DNA from: CBDAPI01 sp965248635
GTDB taxonomy: Bacteria > Acidobacteriota > UBA6911 > RPQK01 > CBDAPI01
Assembly (NCBI GenBank): GCA_965248635.1
Contig: OZ252114.1
Span: 4,216,001 to 4,280,000 of the forward strand
Length of the DNA stretch: 64,000 bases
Reading direction: 5' to 3'
Positions 54,462 to 63,446 of the stretch are shown one piece after another (positions within the stretch are counted from its first letter, which is position 1; each line of letters starts with the position of its first letter). A model generated the notes under the pieces. It was not told where the DNA came from and did not search any database. It saw nothing but the letters and a program-made list of their open reading frames with translations. Made by a program: the position numbers and the translations under genes.

Positions 54462-54713
54462 GTGGAAGGCGACGCACAGTTCATCGAGGTCTCAGACGGC
54501 CCTGAGTTCCGCACCGAGCTGCAGCAGGCCCTTCGAGACGGCCTCACGGCACTGGGACTACTGGGCTGGGAGTTCGAGGACGGCACACTGCAGGCTAAGG
54601 GCGGGCTGTTTCCCTGGCATGACGAGAGCCTGAGGGAGCTGTTTGACCGGCTGTGTGAGGAGGGAGTGGACCGGGTCAAGGAAGAGCTAGAGAAGCATCT
54701 AAAGAAGCTGTAA
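54462..54713 (+). CDS. Small hypothetical protein or gene tail
   Basis: The frame from GTG 54462 gives 83 residues with a protein-like composition (SDGPEFRTELQQALRDGLTA, LRELFDRLCEEGVDRVKEEL), ending in a charged helix EKHLKKL. No ribosome site is clear, so it could be the end of a larger decayed gene. Its stop overlaps the end of the convergent YiiX-like gene by 15 bp. Family not recognised. Confidence 0.4.
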   Translation: MEGDAQFIEVSDGPEFRTELQQALRDGLTALGLLGWEFEDGTLQAKGGLFPWHDESLRELFDRLCEEGVDRVKEELEKHLKKL

Positions 54714-55268
54714 CGGCCTGACCTCCCGGTACCGACCGGGATTCTGCAGGGCAAAGTCCCAGATGTCATCCGGATGGGCTTCCCCCGGCTCAACACCGAA
54801 GAACAGCCCCGCCTTCTTGAACGAGTGCGCCACCAGCCAGGAGCAGATCGGATAGCGATCCCCGGACAGCCTCCTGAACACATATGCCCCCAGCAGTACC
54901 CAGTCCAGGAAGTGAAGGATGAGCTTCCACCAGCCGTACCTCCGACTCTCGTAGTATTCTGCCGCGGCCACAATCACATTCACCTCATCCTGAGATACGT
55001 TCATGGGCCGGTAGACAGCTACCTCATGGCTGGTGCCGCCGTATTGATCTGCGAGCCGGTGCCGCTTCACCCGAGACAGAGCTTCAATAACAACCGCCTC
55101 ATGAAGCGGCCCTCCGTCGACCACGACTCCAACGTGATTCACCTTGGTCCGCGCCTCCCCTATGCCGCTTGAAAAGAAGCGAATCAGACGGCTCAGGAGA
55201 CCAGTCCCGCGGGTGAAGAAGATGTCGGCCGGTTGCAATACAGGTGGTTGATCAATCAACTCTTTCAA
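54699..55268 (-). CDS. YiiX/NlpC-P60-like cysteine hydrolase
   Basis: The 189-residue protein shows the permuted papain-like layout of the YiiX/YebB group: LQPADIFFTRG, then His45 in KVNHVGVVVDG, an acidic strand VIEALSRVK, and the Cys142 segment YPICSWLVAHSFKKAG, followed by HPDDIWDF. Members cleave amide or thioester bonds, often on lipidated or cell-wall substrates. It lacks a signal peptide. A possible partner is the HEPN/MltR-like gene 50 bp upstream on the same strand. Confidence 0.7.
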   Translation of the reverse strand: MKELIDQPPVLQPADIFFTRGTGLLSRLIRFFSSGIGEARTKVNHVGVVVDGGPLHEAVVIEALSRVKRHRLADQYGGTSHEVAVYRPMNVSQDEVNVIVAAAEYYESRRYGWWKLILHFLDWVLLGAYVFRRLSGDRYPICSWLVAHSFKKAGLFFGVEPGEAHPDDIWDFALQNPGRYREVRPLQLL

Positions 55269-55319
55269 AACCTCAGGTGAGTCGAGTAGGGCCCATCCCT
55301 CCTCGTCCAGGGGCTCCGT

Positions 55320-55778
55320 TTAGTCTGTTTTGAGGCCCCCGAAGGCCCGCGGCGTCATAATGGGCCCAAGCACTCCTCTGCATTGATTCAACAAGCTCTG
55401 GATGATTGAGGAACACAACACAACGAAATCCGTGTAGGGAGAGCCTTCCCCGGGAAACGATATGTCCAGAGGCTCTGCCACGTGACGTAAGTCCTCCTCC
55501 GTGGGGTCAAATAAGACTTTGTGAACGGCAGCATTCCGAAGCTCTCGAAGACGATTCAAGCAGTCGAAGAAGTTGTCTGGCAACACATCCATTTCGTTCA
55601 GGAGAATCAGCTTCCTATAATGTGAGATCCTTCTCATCTCCTTGGCGTGCTTACAATGAGTTCTGACGAGTTCGTTAACCATCAGTTCTATGAGTCCATG
55701 AGCGACGATTACGACAAAACGCGGCCTGTCTTTCAGTCGCTCAAGCTCAGTCAAAACATCGATCAATTGGTTGTTCAT
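55320..55778 (-). CDS. Hypothetical MltR/HEPN-like helical protein
   Basis: From ATG 55778 the protein has 152 residues and is mostly helical: FVVIVAHGLIELMVNELVRT, HYRKLILLNEMDVLPDNFFD and CLNRLRELRNAAVHKVLFDP. The R-x-x-RN-x-x-x-H stretch is the usual HEPN/DUF4145 or mannitol-repressor-like signature, where Arg and His can form an RNase site in toxins. Here it is a single gene without an obvious nucleotidyltransferase antitoxin. Function is not assigned. Confidence 0.6.
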   Translation of the reverse strand: MNNQLIDVLTELERLKDRPRFVVIVAHGLIELMVNELVRTHCKHAKEMRRISHYRKLILLNEMDVLPDNFFDCLNRLRELRNAAVHKVLFDPTEEDLRHVAEPLDISFPGEGSPYTDFVVLCSSIIQSLLNQCRGVLGPIMTPRAFGGLKTD

Positions 55779-56213
55779 CACAGACTTGCGGCCTCGCACT
55801 GCACCTGATTGGGACCAGGTCTAATTCGACCAAGGTGCTGTCGTCGTCTCCCCAAACACCACGAAGGCCAGGGGGAAGTTTACCTTCTTCCAGTCACTCG
55901 GCTCCTGCCACGTCCTCGAAGACGTCCTCACGGCACTCACTTGGGCGCTAGTTTACGAGCACCGGATACCTTGGCAATGACCCCGAAATTCCTGCCGCCA
56001 GTACCCCCTGCAGGTATATGTGCGTCGCAATCGGGAAGAAAGAACATGGTCTTATTCAAGTCCGACAGCGCCAGTGTTCCAACATCTGTACCCAGGTAAT
56101 TTACCAGCTGGAAATGGCTGGTGAAATCGGACCAGCGGGCTGGGATGGCATAGGTGATTGCCCGCCCCACCATACTACGGTAAGGCCGCTCGTCATCCGG
56201 GAGAATACGGTTG
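55779..56213. other. Intergenic region, no gene recognised
   Basis: About 430 bases between the HEPN-like gene and the small pilin gene. A minus-strand frame of 78 codons (56173-55937) starts 40 bases after the pilin stop, but its product shows no family features and no ribosome site, so it is not annotated. Confidence 0.35.
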
Positions 56214-56351
56214 TTACTGCAGCGAAAGGCCTAGCCCAAACGCTGCCACGGCAATTGCGATTAGCACGAGCATCACAGCGTATTCAATGGGGTTCACACC
56301 CCAAATGGAGCCATGGCGCTGCCTGAGAAGCTGACGTAAAGACTCGGTCAT
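56214..56351 (-). CDS. Flp/Fap-type small pilin
   Basis: A 45-residue protein is encoded on the minus strand (ATG 56351, TAA 56216-56214). A short basic start (MTESLRQLLRQRHGSIWG) leads into VNPIEYAVMLVLIAIAVAAF, a single hydrophobic helix with the Glu five residues into the segment, as in Flp type IVb pilins (family pattern A-x-x-IEYA-x-[IL]). This pilin would be processed by a TadV-type prepilin peptidase and assembled by the Tad system, but no tad genes are in the window, so its partners are elsewhere or it is an orphan copy. Confidence 0.65.
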   Translation of the reverse strand: MTESLRQLLRQRHGSIWGVNPIEYAVMLVLIAIAVAAFGLGLSLQ

Positions 56352-56596
56352 GTTCACCAGTACCAGGGATGGGAGCGGCACGAGCCGCATCGTTGCCGTG
56401 ATGGCATCATGCTAGGCCAGGCCGTGTGGGGTGGCGGAGAGGCCCGTATTAGTGAAGAAGCTGGGTAATGCCGGTGGAGCGAAGGGGCCTTAGGTCAAGG
56501 TCAACGGCCGAAGTGGTGACAGCCGGGAGATTGGCGTGAGTCTAAACGCACCGTTCTTAGGGGAGGGGACGACCGCGAGGTCGTTCCCTTACCCGG
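56352..56596. other. Noncoding stretch before the IS6 remnant; possible RNA element
   Basis: The plus-strand segment ~56440-56575 (containing GGTGGAGCGAAGGGGCC and a GACCGCGAGGTC hairpin at 56567-56578) is not coding and looks structured. It is reminiscent of group II intron 5' parts, but I cannot find domain V or a reverse transcriptase. No gene is recognised. Confidence 0.25.
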
Positions 56597-56710
56597 CACC
56601 ATCGGTTCACGCTCAGCTTTCGCGACGTCGAAGACCTGCTCGCCGAGCGAGGTATCGTCGTCTCCTATGAGTCGATTCGGAGATGGTGCCACAAGTTTGG
56701 CCCCGACTAT

Positions 56711-58361
56711 CCCGGATTATGCAGGAGATCTAAATTCAAGTGAGATTTGGGCCCAGAAAAAAGGCCGTAGCTCTCTGATATAAAAGGGTTTAGAGAAACA
56801 AAGACCCTAAACAGGAGCTACGGCAATGTCAAAAACAGTCTGCCAGAATACCCTGCCATTTCATAGCCACAGAAACATCACGGCTCGTTTTGATGGGGGG
56901 AGCCTCACTTCCGACGCAGGATGGTTGTTGTTTGGATCGCTGGATCGTCAACATCGATTGTGCGAGGGCTTCAGTTCCTGTATTTCGGAAAGTCGAGACC
57001 AACGCTACATTCGTCATGACCTGTTGAAGTTGATCCGACAACGAGTCTTGCAGATCGTGGCCGGCTACGAAGACTGTAACGACGCCGATACGCTGCGCTC
57101 GGATCCGATGCTCAAGACAGTCTGTGATCAGTTGCCCGAGAGCGATCCCGACTTGGCCACCCAGCCGACTTTCTCCCGTTTGGAGAACTCCGTCACCAAG
57201 AAGGATCTGATGCGTCTGAGCCGGTGGCTGCTAGGCCGTTATGTGCGCTCCCTGAAGAAGAGACGCCCCAGCAAGATCATCCTGGATCTGGACAGTACCG
57301 ATGACCACACTCACGGCCAACAGGAGTTCTCCTTCTACCACGGGTATTACCGAAACCACATTCTGCATCCTTTGCTGATCTTCGATGCCGCCACGGGAGA
57401 CCTGGTGTGTGCCATGTTGAGACCTGGCAACAAGGGGGCTGCCTCTCACATCGTGCCCGTTTTGAAGCGCGTCGTGGAGGCCATCCGACAAGGAGTGGGG
57501 ACGGATGTCGAGATTGAGATTCGGGCCGACAGCGGCTTTGCCACGCCTCGGCTCTACGAGTTCTGTGAAGGTGAAGAGAATAAACTCCAATATGTCATTG
57601 GGTTAAGTCGAAACCCTCGCCTGCAGCGGGTGGTCGAGCCGCTGCTGGATTCGACTCGGCTGAGGTTCGTTGAGCTGGAGGAAAAACAGCGTCAGTTTGA
57701 CGAGTTTCTTTATCGAGCCCACAGCTGGGATCGATCCCGTCGCGTCATTGTCAAAGTGGAGGTCGATCAGCGTGGGATCAACCGTCGCTTTGTAGTCACC
57801 AACCGGGACGATCTCTGCTCCCAATCACTTTATGACCACTACACAAACCGAGGGCAGACCGAGAACTTCATCAAGGCCTTCAAGAATCATCTGAGCATGG
57901 ACCGACTCAGCTGTCATCGATTCCTGGCCAATCAGTTTCGACTCCTCCTGCATGCACTGGCTTACCAGATGTTCGTGCGCCTGCGCGACTATCTGCACGG
58001 AACCCCCTGGCACAAGCTCGAAATCGAAACCTTACGTCGTCGGGTCCTCAAGATTGGGGCCCGGATCCGACAAACCACTCGACGCATCTGGGTCCATCTT
58101 TCCTCAGCCTTTCCCGAACAACCCCTCTTCCACCTCGTCTTGAGTCGCCTCAACTCCAGCTAGCCTCTCCCAGCTCCCCAAAAAACCGCTTCCTACACAT
58201 ATCGAGGCCCAGATCTGTCTGAAATTCACTCCCCCAAGCATTTCAACCCCCTCGCCAACCGATATTCTTCGCAAATCCACCGGTCACACGTGCCCGCTTC
58301 CGATTTGGGCCACTTCTCAAGTCTTTTTCAATACCCGATTACGGTTCTTGCATAATCCGGG
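56711..58361 (+). mobile_element. IS1380-family insertion sequence, 1,651 bp
   Basis: Perfect 13-bp terminal inverted repeats CCCGGATTATGCA (56711-56723) and TGCATAATCCGGG (58349-58361) bound the element, flanked by the 4-bp target duplication CTAT (56707-56710 and 58362-58365). It carries one intact transposase gene with a ~100-bp leader and a ~200-bp 3' noncoding tail. It is inserted in an older IS6-type remnant. Confidence 0.93.
56826..58163 (+). CDS. IS1380-family transposase
   Basis: The 445-residue DDE transposase shows the family blocks FDGGSLTSDAGWLLFGSLD near the start, LDLDSTDDHTHGQQEFSFYH (Asp154/156), EIRADSGFATPRLYE (Asp235) and TENFIKAFKNHLSMDRLSCH with Glu346 in the YREK-like region, followed by the helical end. 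The frame is intact and catalytic residues are present, so the element could be active. An ACAGGAG ribosome site (56811-56817) precedes the ATG. Confidence 0.93.
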   Translation: MSKTVCQNTLPFHSHRNITARFDGGSLTSDAGWLLFGSLDRQHRLCEGFSSCISESRDQRYIRHDLLKLIRQRVLQIVAGYEDCNDADTLRSDPMLKTVCDQLPESDPDLATQPTFSRLENSVTKKDLMRLSRWLLGRYVRSLKKRRPSKIILDLDSTDDHTHGQQEFSFYHGYYRNHILHPLLIFDAATGDLVCAMLRPGNKGAASHIVPVLKRVVEAIRQGVGTDVEIEIRADSGFATPRLYEFCEGEENKLQYVIGLSRNPRLQRVVEPLLDSTRLRFVELEEKQRQFDEFLYRAHSWDRSRRVIVKVEVDQRGINRRFVVTNRDDLCSQSLYDHYTNRGQTENFIKAFKNHLSMDRLSCHRFLANQFRLLLHALAYQMFVRLRDYLHGTPWHKLEIETLRRRVLKIGARIRQTTRRIWVHLSSAFPEQPLFHLVLSRLNSS

Positions 58362-58611
58362 CTATGCCCACTCTCTGAGACGACAGCGGGGACGACTGGG
58401 CGACATCTGGTATGTTGACGAACTGTTCCTGACGATCCGAGGTCAGCCTCGTTATCTGTGGCGAGCGGTCGATCAGGACGGGGACGTGATCGATATTCTG
58501 GTGACCAAGAAGAGAGATCACCGAGCCGCTAAAGGTTCTTTCGTAAGGCGTTGAAGTCGCGCACCAGCACACTCGTGAGCAGGAACGCCGGGGTCCAACT
58601 TCACGTTTGCC

Positions 58612-59370
58612 CTAGATTCCCTTTGCGGTCAAGCCGCCATCGACCGGCAAGTCACAGCCGGTAATGTATGCCGACGCCTCCGAGGCGAGAAAGATGCAGG
58701 GGCCGACGAAATCCTCGGGTTCACCCCACCGGTCCATCATTGATCGGCTCGAACGCACGGCCCGCTTCGCTGGATCGGCCCAGCTCGCGGCCGTCATGGC
58801 GGTCCTGACGTAGCCCGGGCAGATGTTGTTGACGCGGATGTTGTGCTGCCCATGATCCCGGGCCATTGCCTTGGTGAGCTGTCGGAGCCCTCCCTTGGCG
58901 GCTTGGTAAGCCGGATTGTCGGGAAATCCGAGCAGCGCTGCCACACTGGTGATATTGATGATCGAACCGTTGCCCTGTTGTTTCATCACGGGGACGACCT
59001 CGCGACTCAACAAGAAGACCGCGCGAAGATTCACGTTGAGCATCCGGTCCCATGTTTCATCCCCGTAGGGATCTCCTTCGAGCAAAGAGATTGCGGCGTT
59101 ATTTATGAGGACGTCAATTCGACCGAACTTGCCAATCGTAGCGTCTCGGATTCGCTCAGCCGCACCCGGAACTGCAACATCGCATTGGATAGCGAGAGCC
59201 CGTTCTGTGGGCTGCTGACGGATGCGCTCGACCATGTCGGCCGATCTCGCGACAAAGACGACACGTGATCCGTGATCCAGAAACGCCTCGGCGACGGCCC
59301 GGCCAATGCCGCGGCTGGCGCCGGTGACAATGACGACTTTGTCTTTGACGGAAAAAAGATTTGGATTCAT
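58612..59370 (-). CDS. Short-chain dehydrogenase/reductase
   Basis: From ATG 59370 the protein has 252 residues with the classical SDR features: cofactor motif TGASRGIGRAV, NNAAIS, catalytic Ser in NITSVAA, and Tyr-x3-Lys in AYQAAKGG, ending in the usual VDGG. Arg after the first strand (FVARSAD) suggests NADP(H). It begins 8 bp after the aminotransferase stop, so the two are an operon. Likely oxidises or reduces a hydroxy/keto intermediate made by that partner. The open frame upstream to 59535 is overlap only. Confidence 0.88.
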   Translation of the reverse strand: MNPNLFSVKDKVVIVTGASRGIGRAVAEAFLDHGSRVVFVARSADMVERIRQQPTERALAIQCDVAVPGAAERIRDATIGKFGRIDVLINNAAISLLEGDPYGDETWDRMLNVNLRAVFLLSREVVPVMKQQGNGSIINITSVAALLGFPDNPAYQAAKGGLRQLTKAMARDHGQHNIRVNNICPGYVRTAMTAASWADPAKRAVRSSRSMMDRWGEPEDFVGPCIFLASEASAYITGCDLPVDGGLTAKGI

Positions 59371-59378
59371 CGTTGCTC

Positions 59379-60740
59379 TCACTGCCGGGTGCGAGCTTGC
59401 GGCAGCATCTCGTCGATGACACTGCCCACGACATCCACCGCTTCTACCAGGGCCTCCTGCTCGATGTTCAGAGGCGGCGTGAACTTGAGGAATCCTCTGC
59501 CGGTAACGAACACCATGACCCCCCGCCGCACACACTCCATTGCCATCTCATCGCACTGTTCGGCTAAGGGCTCTGCTGTCTCAGGATCCTTCAGGTGAAG
59601 GGAGTAAAGCAGCCCGCGCCCGTCCAGCCGACCTACGTAGTGGCCGTATCCCTCCGCTTTCTTGTGAAGTACGTCGCCCAGTTGCCGTCCCAGCGCTGCC
59701 GAACGTTCCACGAGCTTCTCGTCATGCATGACGTTGAGATTTGCCAGCACAGCCGCGGCACTCACAGGATTCCCTCCGAATGTGCTCGACATTTCACCCG
59801 GCTCCGCTAGATCCATGACGTCTTTCCGTCCAATCACTGCCGAAGCCGGCAAGGTGGAACTCAAGCCTTTGCCGCAGGCGATTAGATCCGGCGTGATGCC
59901 GTAGTACTCAAAAGCAAACCAGCGGCCTGTACGACCGATGCCGGTCTGCACTTCATCCACCGCAACGAGCACCCCTTGTTCTTGCGCCCAGTGCCTCAAC
60001 TCATCTATGTATTCCTGAGGATACGGGGTCGTTGAAAAGCCAGGAATGGATTCTAAGATAATGCCCGCCGTGGTTTCCGGATCGACCCCGCGCTGCTTCA
60101 AGTCCGCTTCGAAGCCTTGGGATTCCGCACCTCCCGGCATGGGGAGCTGTATCTGATGAACGGACGCACGATCCAGGCCGTCTATGGGTCCCGGCGAACC
60201 GCCTGCAAACCTAGCAGAGAGCGTACGGCCATGGTAAGAGCCCTCGATGGAAAGGATGCCAACTTTGTTGGGCAATATTGTCAAGCCATGTTTTCTCATC
60301 AAGCTGAGGCAACATTCGGTCGCTTCGGTCCCGGAAGAAAACAGTATGGCTTTGTCCAGTCCGGGCGGTGCAACTGCCGCGATGCGCTCGACTGCCTGTT
60401 CGCGAACCTCCGTGGGAAACGCATAACTGAAAATGAGCCGCGAGTCGAGCTGATCCCGGATCGCCTCCATCACCCGCGGATGACAGTGACCCGAGTTGGC
60501 CATCACGATGCCACTCGTGAGGTCGATCCACTGGTTACCGTAAGGGTCTCGGATGAGAAAGCCCTCGGCTTCATGCCAAACGACCGGGGGCATACCGAAC
60601 ATCGAACGGGGTTCCACCTTTCGCAGACGTTCAATCAACTGAATCGATTCTGGGACGGGGATCGGCGTACGAATACGACGGTATCTGGTCTTCACCGGCT
60701 CGGTTGGAACCGGCGTCAAGCTACTGACTTGGATGGGCAT
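59379..60740 (-). CDS. Class III (PLP) aminotransferase
   Basis: The 453-residue fold-type I enzyme of the ornithine/4-aminobutyrate aminotransferase group has GTEATECCLSLMRKH binding the cofactor phosphate, SYHGRTLSARF, the Asp of VAVDEVQTGIGRTG, and the Schiff-base Lys in IACGKGLSSTLPAS. It moves an amino group from an omega-amino acid or diamine to a keto acid in the cytoplasm. The SDR gene follows by 8 bp. The substrate cannot be told from sequence; GABA, beta-alanine or an N-acetylornithine-like compound are possible. Confidence 0.88.
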   Translation of the reverse strand: MPIQVSSLTPVPTEPVKTRYRRIRTPIPVPESIQLIERLRKVEPRSMFGMPPVVWHEAEGFLIRDPYGNQWIDLTSGIVMANSGHCHPRVMEAIRDQLDSRLIFSYAFPTEVREQAVERIAAVAPPGLDKAILFSSGTEATECCLSLMRKHGLTILPNKVGILSIEGSYHGRTLSARFAGGSPGPIDGLDRASVHQIQLPMPGGAESQGFEADLKQRGVDPETTAGIILESIPGFSTTPYPQEYIDELRHWAQEQGVLVAVDEVQTGIGRTGRWFAFEYYGITPDLIACGKGLSSTLPASAVIGRKDVMDLAEPGEMSSTFGGNPVSAAAVLANLNVMHDEKLVERSAALGRQLGDVLHKKAEGYGHYVGRLDGRGLLYSLHLKDPETAEPLAEQCDEMAMECVRRGVMVFVTGRGFLKFTPPLNIEQEALVEAVDVVGSVIDEMLPQARTRQ

Positions 60741-60752
60741 AGCTCAAAGATA

Positions 60753-62003
60753 CTAGTGCAGGGGCGTGTTGGAACGGGTGCGTCGGAGGCAGGTGGTGTT
60801 GGAGTCCGGGCTGTCAAAGGTCATCAGCATCGGATACGGAACCGTGCGCTGGAAATGAATATAGAGCCCTCGGCGATAAATGTCGCTGCCGGGACTCTCG
60901 GACCAGGGAACGCCGGAGGCATATCCCAATTTGGCCACATCTTCCGGCAGGGGCGGCCGGATGCTCCGACCACCGATCCGGCTTTCCAGCAGGCCTCCGA
61001 CCGACAGGAAGAGGTCGCGCGTGACTTCGGACTCCACACGGAACCGGTTTTGCCTCGCCAGCCAGCTGTTCTTGGGATCCTCTTCGAGAAGCTCGGTGCG
61101 TACCTCGGAGGACTGTTGATAGGCGGCTGACAGGACAATCCGTTCGATCAAATCCTTGCGGCTCCAGCCCAGGCTCACGAATTCCCGGGCGAGCCAATCC
61201 AGCAGCTGGGGATGCGAAGGTGTTTCCCCGCGGGTCCCAAAGTCGTCGCTGCTAGCGACCAGTCCTCTACCGAAGAGCCTTTCCCAGATGCGATTGACCT
61301 CGACGCGCAGAGTGAGGGGATTGGAAGGATCCGCGATCCAGCGGGCCAGGTCGAGAGCCGGTCGGGCCGGTCCCTCCTCGCTCGCAGGGGAGGTAACACC
61401 GATGGGGTTCCGGGCATCACCTGCTCGCCTTTACGGAAAAAATCACCGCGAGTATGGACGTGTGTTTCGGGCGGCTCGGGGTTTTGAGCGATGGTCGGTG
61501 CCTGGGTGTCAGGTTCCTTGGGCTTGGCTTTGTGATGGCCCTCCAGAGTCGCCTGCCACTCCCTCATCCGCGGTTGCTGCCCGATGTAGTAGTCCAGTAA
61601 CGCCCTGGTTTGCTCCGGCGAGCGGTCCTCGGGCCTCACGCTCAGAACACCTTCAATATCAAGCGGAACAAGGTTCTGCAGTAGCGGCCTTATGGCGGTG
61701 GTTGCAGACAGTCGGAACCGCCCCAGAGTGGTGTACCCGCCCAGGCGATGGCCCAGCGTGAAAGTAAAGTTCATGCCCTCGGCGGCACCGGTGTCCTCTT
61801 TCAGGACAAAGACCGCCTGACGGTTCTGGTTGGGGCCTTCGAGCCCGCCCAGAGACCAGCCCGTCTCTTCTTCGTCGTCGACGGCCAGGGCTACCTCATA
61901 ATCATCTTCCTCCTGTAAGGCCACTGCCTCCTGAATCTCCAGCTTCCGGGGCTCGTCTCCTTCCTTCTCGGCGGGAGTCTCGATGACAACCGTTTCGCGT
62001 TAA
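60753..62003 (-). pseudogene. DUF1553/PSD1-type protein, frameshifted and truncated
   Basis: The C-terminal DUF1553 part reads, on the minus strand, LDLARWIADPSNPLTLRVEV and NRIWERLFGRGLVASSDDFG, then RQNRFRVESEVTRDLFLSVG and RRGLYIHFQRTVPYPMLMTF, stopping early after RTRSNTPLH where the family continues. A frameshift near 61365 separates this from the upstream part (THVHTRGDFFRKGEQVMPGT), which is open to ~62003 without a start. Planctomycete-type DUF1549/DUF1553 proteins are large secreted cytochrome-linked proteins, so both ends are missing here. Confidence 0.82.
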
Positions 62004-62019
62004 AACCGCAGGCAAGGAC

Positions 62020-62973
62020 GTGAACGTTTACGGCAACCCGATGCCCAATCTGGCTGACTTCGATGGCGACGGAGACGAAGATCTCGTTTGCGGGAACACG
62101 TCTGGGAACATCGCGTTCATCGAGAATCTTGACGGCGCCAATCCGCCGAAGTGGGCCGCGCCGATGTTGTTAGAAGCTGGCGGCAAAACGATCCACATTC
62201 AGGCTAGCGAAAATGGTTCGATTCAAGGTCCGGCCGAGGCGAAATGGGGATATACGACGTTGTGCGTCGCGGACTGGAATCACGACGGCTTACTGGATCT
62301 TGTGGTGAATTCGATTTGGGGAAAAGTGGTTTGGTTCCGAAATATCGGTACCAAAACGAATCCAAAACTCGCCGCGGCTGAAGCGGTAAAAGTTCGTTGG
62401 AATGCAGAACCACCGAAGCCAGCGTGGAACTGGTGGGAACCAGCCGAAGACGAACTTGCAACTCAATGGCGGACAACTCCCGTCGTGGTCGATTGGAATG
62501 ACGACGGTCTCAACGATCTTGTGATGCTGGATCACGAGGGTTATCTCGCGTTCTTCGAAAGAGTGAAACAGGACGGTAAATTGGTGTTGCTTTCTGGCGC
62601 ACGAATCTTTCGGGGTGGCACGTTCGATTCGAAGGGACGTTCGAAAGAATCTTCTGGTGAATTCCTTCGTTTGAACAACGGGACGAACGGCGGGAGTGGT
62701 CGTCGAAAGTTCGCTATCGTTGACTGGGATGGAGATGGATTGCGGGACCTGCTGGTGAACTCAATGAATATCAATTTCCTTAAAAACATTGGCGAGCAGG
62801 ACGGCAAGACGACATTTCAAGACATGGGCCCCGTCGATTCACAGAAACTCGCCGGGCACACCACGAGTCCGACGGTCGTCGATTGGAACAAAGACGGAAC
62901 ACCCGATCTTTTGATTGGCGCCGAGGACGGCCGGTTCTACCATATGGAAAATCCGATTGCGTCAAAGAACTGA
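62020..62973 (+). CDS. FG-GAP/VCBS repeat protein (N-terminus probably lost)
   Basis: From a GTG at 62020 the 317-residue protein carries five calcium-binding FG-GAP/VCBS motifs: DFDGDGDEDLV, DWNHDGLLDLV, DWNDDGLNDLV, DWDGDGLRDLL and DWNKDGTPDLL. It reads as a propeller-type repeat of secreted adhesion or binding proteins. There is no signal peptide, and the frame joins abruptly to DUF1553 debris at ~62005, so the beginning is probably missing. GC content is lower than in its neighbours, suggesting a separate source. Ca2+ binding is expected; function unknown. Confidence 0.72.
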   Translation: MNVYGNPMPNLADFDGDGDEDLVCGNTSGNIAFIENLDGANPPKWAAPMLLEAGGKTIHIQASENGSIQGPAEAKWGYTTLCVADWNHDGLLDLVVNSIWGKVVWFRNIGTKTNPKLAAAEAVKVRWNAEPPKPAWNWWEPAEDELATQWRTTPVVVDWNDDGLNDLVMLDHEGYLAFFERVKQDGKLVLLSGARIFRGGTFDSKGRSKESSGEFLRLNNGTNGGSGRRKFAIVDWDGDGLRDLLVNSMNINFLKNIGEQDGKTTFQDMGPVDSQKLAGHTTSPTVVDWNKDGTPDLLIGAEDGRFYHMENPIASKN

Positions 62974-63446
62974 ATTTCTGCCTCCTCCTAGCCATCGAAA
63001 CCGAACTGCTCACCGTTGTATCCGGAGCGCGGCTACCTTGGAAGCGAAAACTCGGCTGAGCCATCTCTTGGATTGACCAAGACAACGCGCTGCTGGCCAT
63101 GATCCCCGTCCTGATACTCAACCCGGTACCAGTTCGCTACAGTGCGCAGCACGGCTTTCGGTTTTCCCCAATCCATGCCTTGGGAAGAAAGGAATAGGTC
63201 AGCGGCGGTGATTGCCTGATCATCGCTACTTTCTGATCATCGCTACTTATGGACGACGGCGATTTCTGAGGACGTGTGTTTAGATCATGTGGCGATTCGT
63301 TGGACGGTGATAGACACCCGACGAGCAAGACGGTCATGCAGCACAGGTGAATGGGAACTACAATGATTCAAGAGAGGCGACAACTATCCTGACACAGGGG
63401 GCCCCTCGTGTCCCATCGTCGCTGACGACGTACAGCAGGAACCCAT
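62974..63446. other. Gene-poor region with short repeat
   Basis: Two direct copies of CTGATCATCGCTACTT lie at 63216-63231 and, minus the last base or so, at 63233-63247, a 17-base period. On the minus strand a 47-codon frame (63176-63033) reads WGKPKAVLRTVANWYRVEYQ with a plausible protein composition, possibly the tail of a lost gene. Nothing else is recognised. Confidence 0.35.

Larger units (their letters stand above)
56597..58557 (+). pseudogene. IS6-family transposase remnant, interrupted by IS1380
   Basis: Left piece: RFTLSFRDVEDLLAERGIVV and SYESIRRWCHKFGPDY (56603-56710). Right piece: AHSLRRQRGRLGDIWYVDEL and YLWRAVDQDGDVIDILVTKK (58366-58530). Removing the IS1380 element and one CTAT copy joins them in one frame (GPDY-AHSLRR). 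The Asp in WYVDELF and the Asp/Arg-rich DILVTKKRD block match the IS6 catalytic region. After that, a one-base deletion (AAAGG for AAAAGG) shifts the frame and the rest of the transposase is absent. Confidence 0.85.

Noticed and set aside
55937..56173. 78-codon minus-strand frame downstream of the pilin gene
   Set aside because: No family features, no ribosome site and an unusual composition; not strong enough to annotate.
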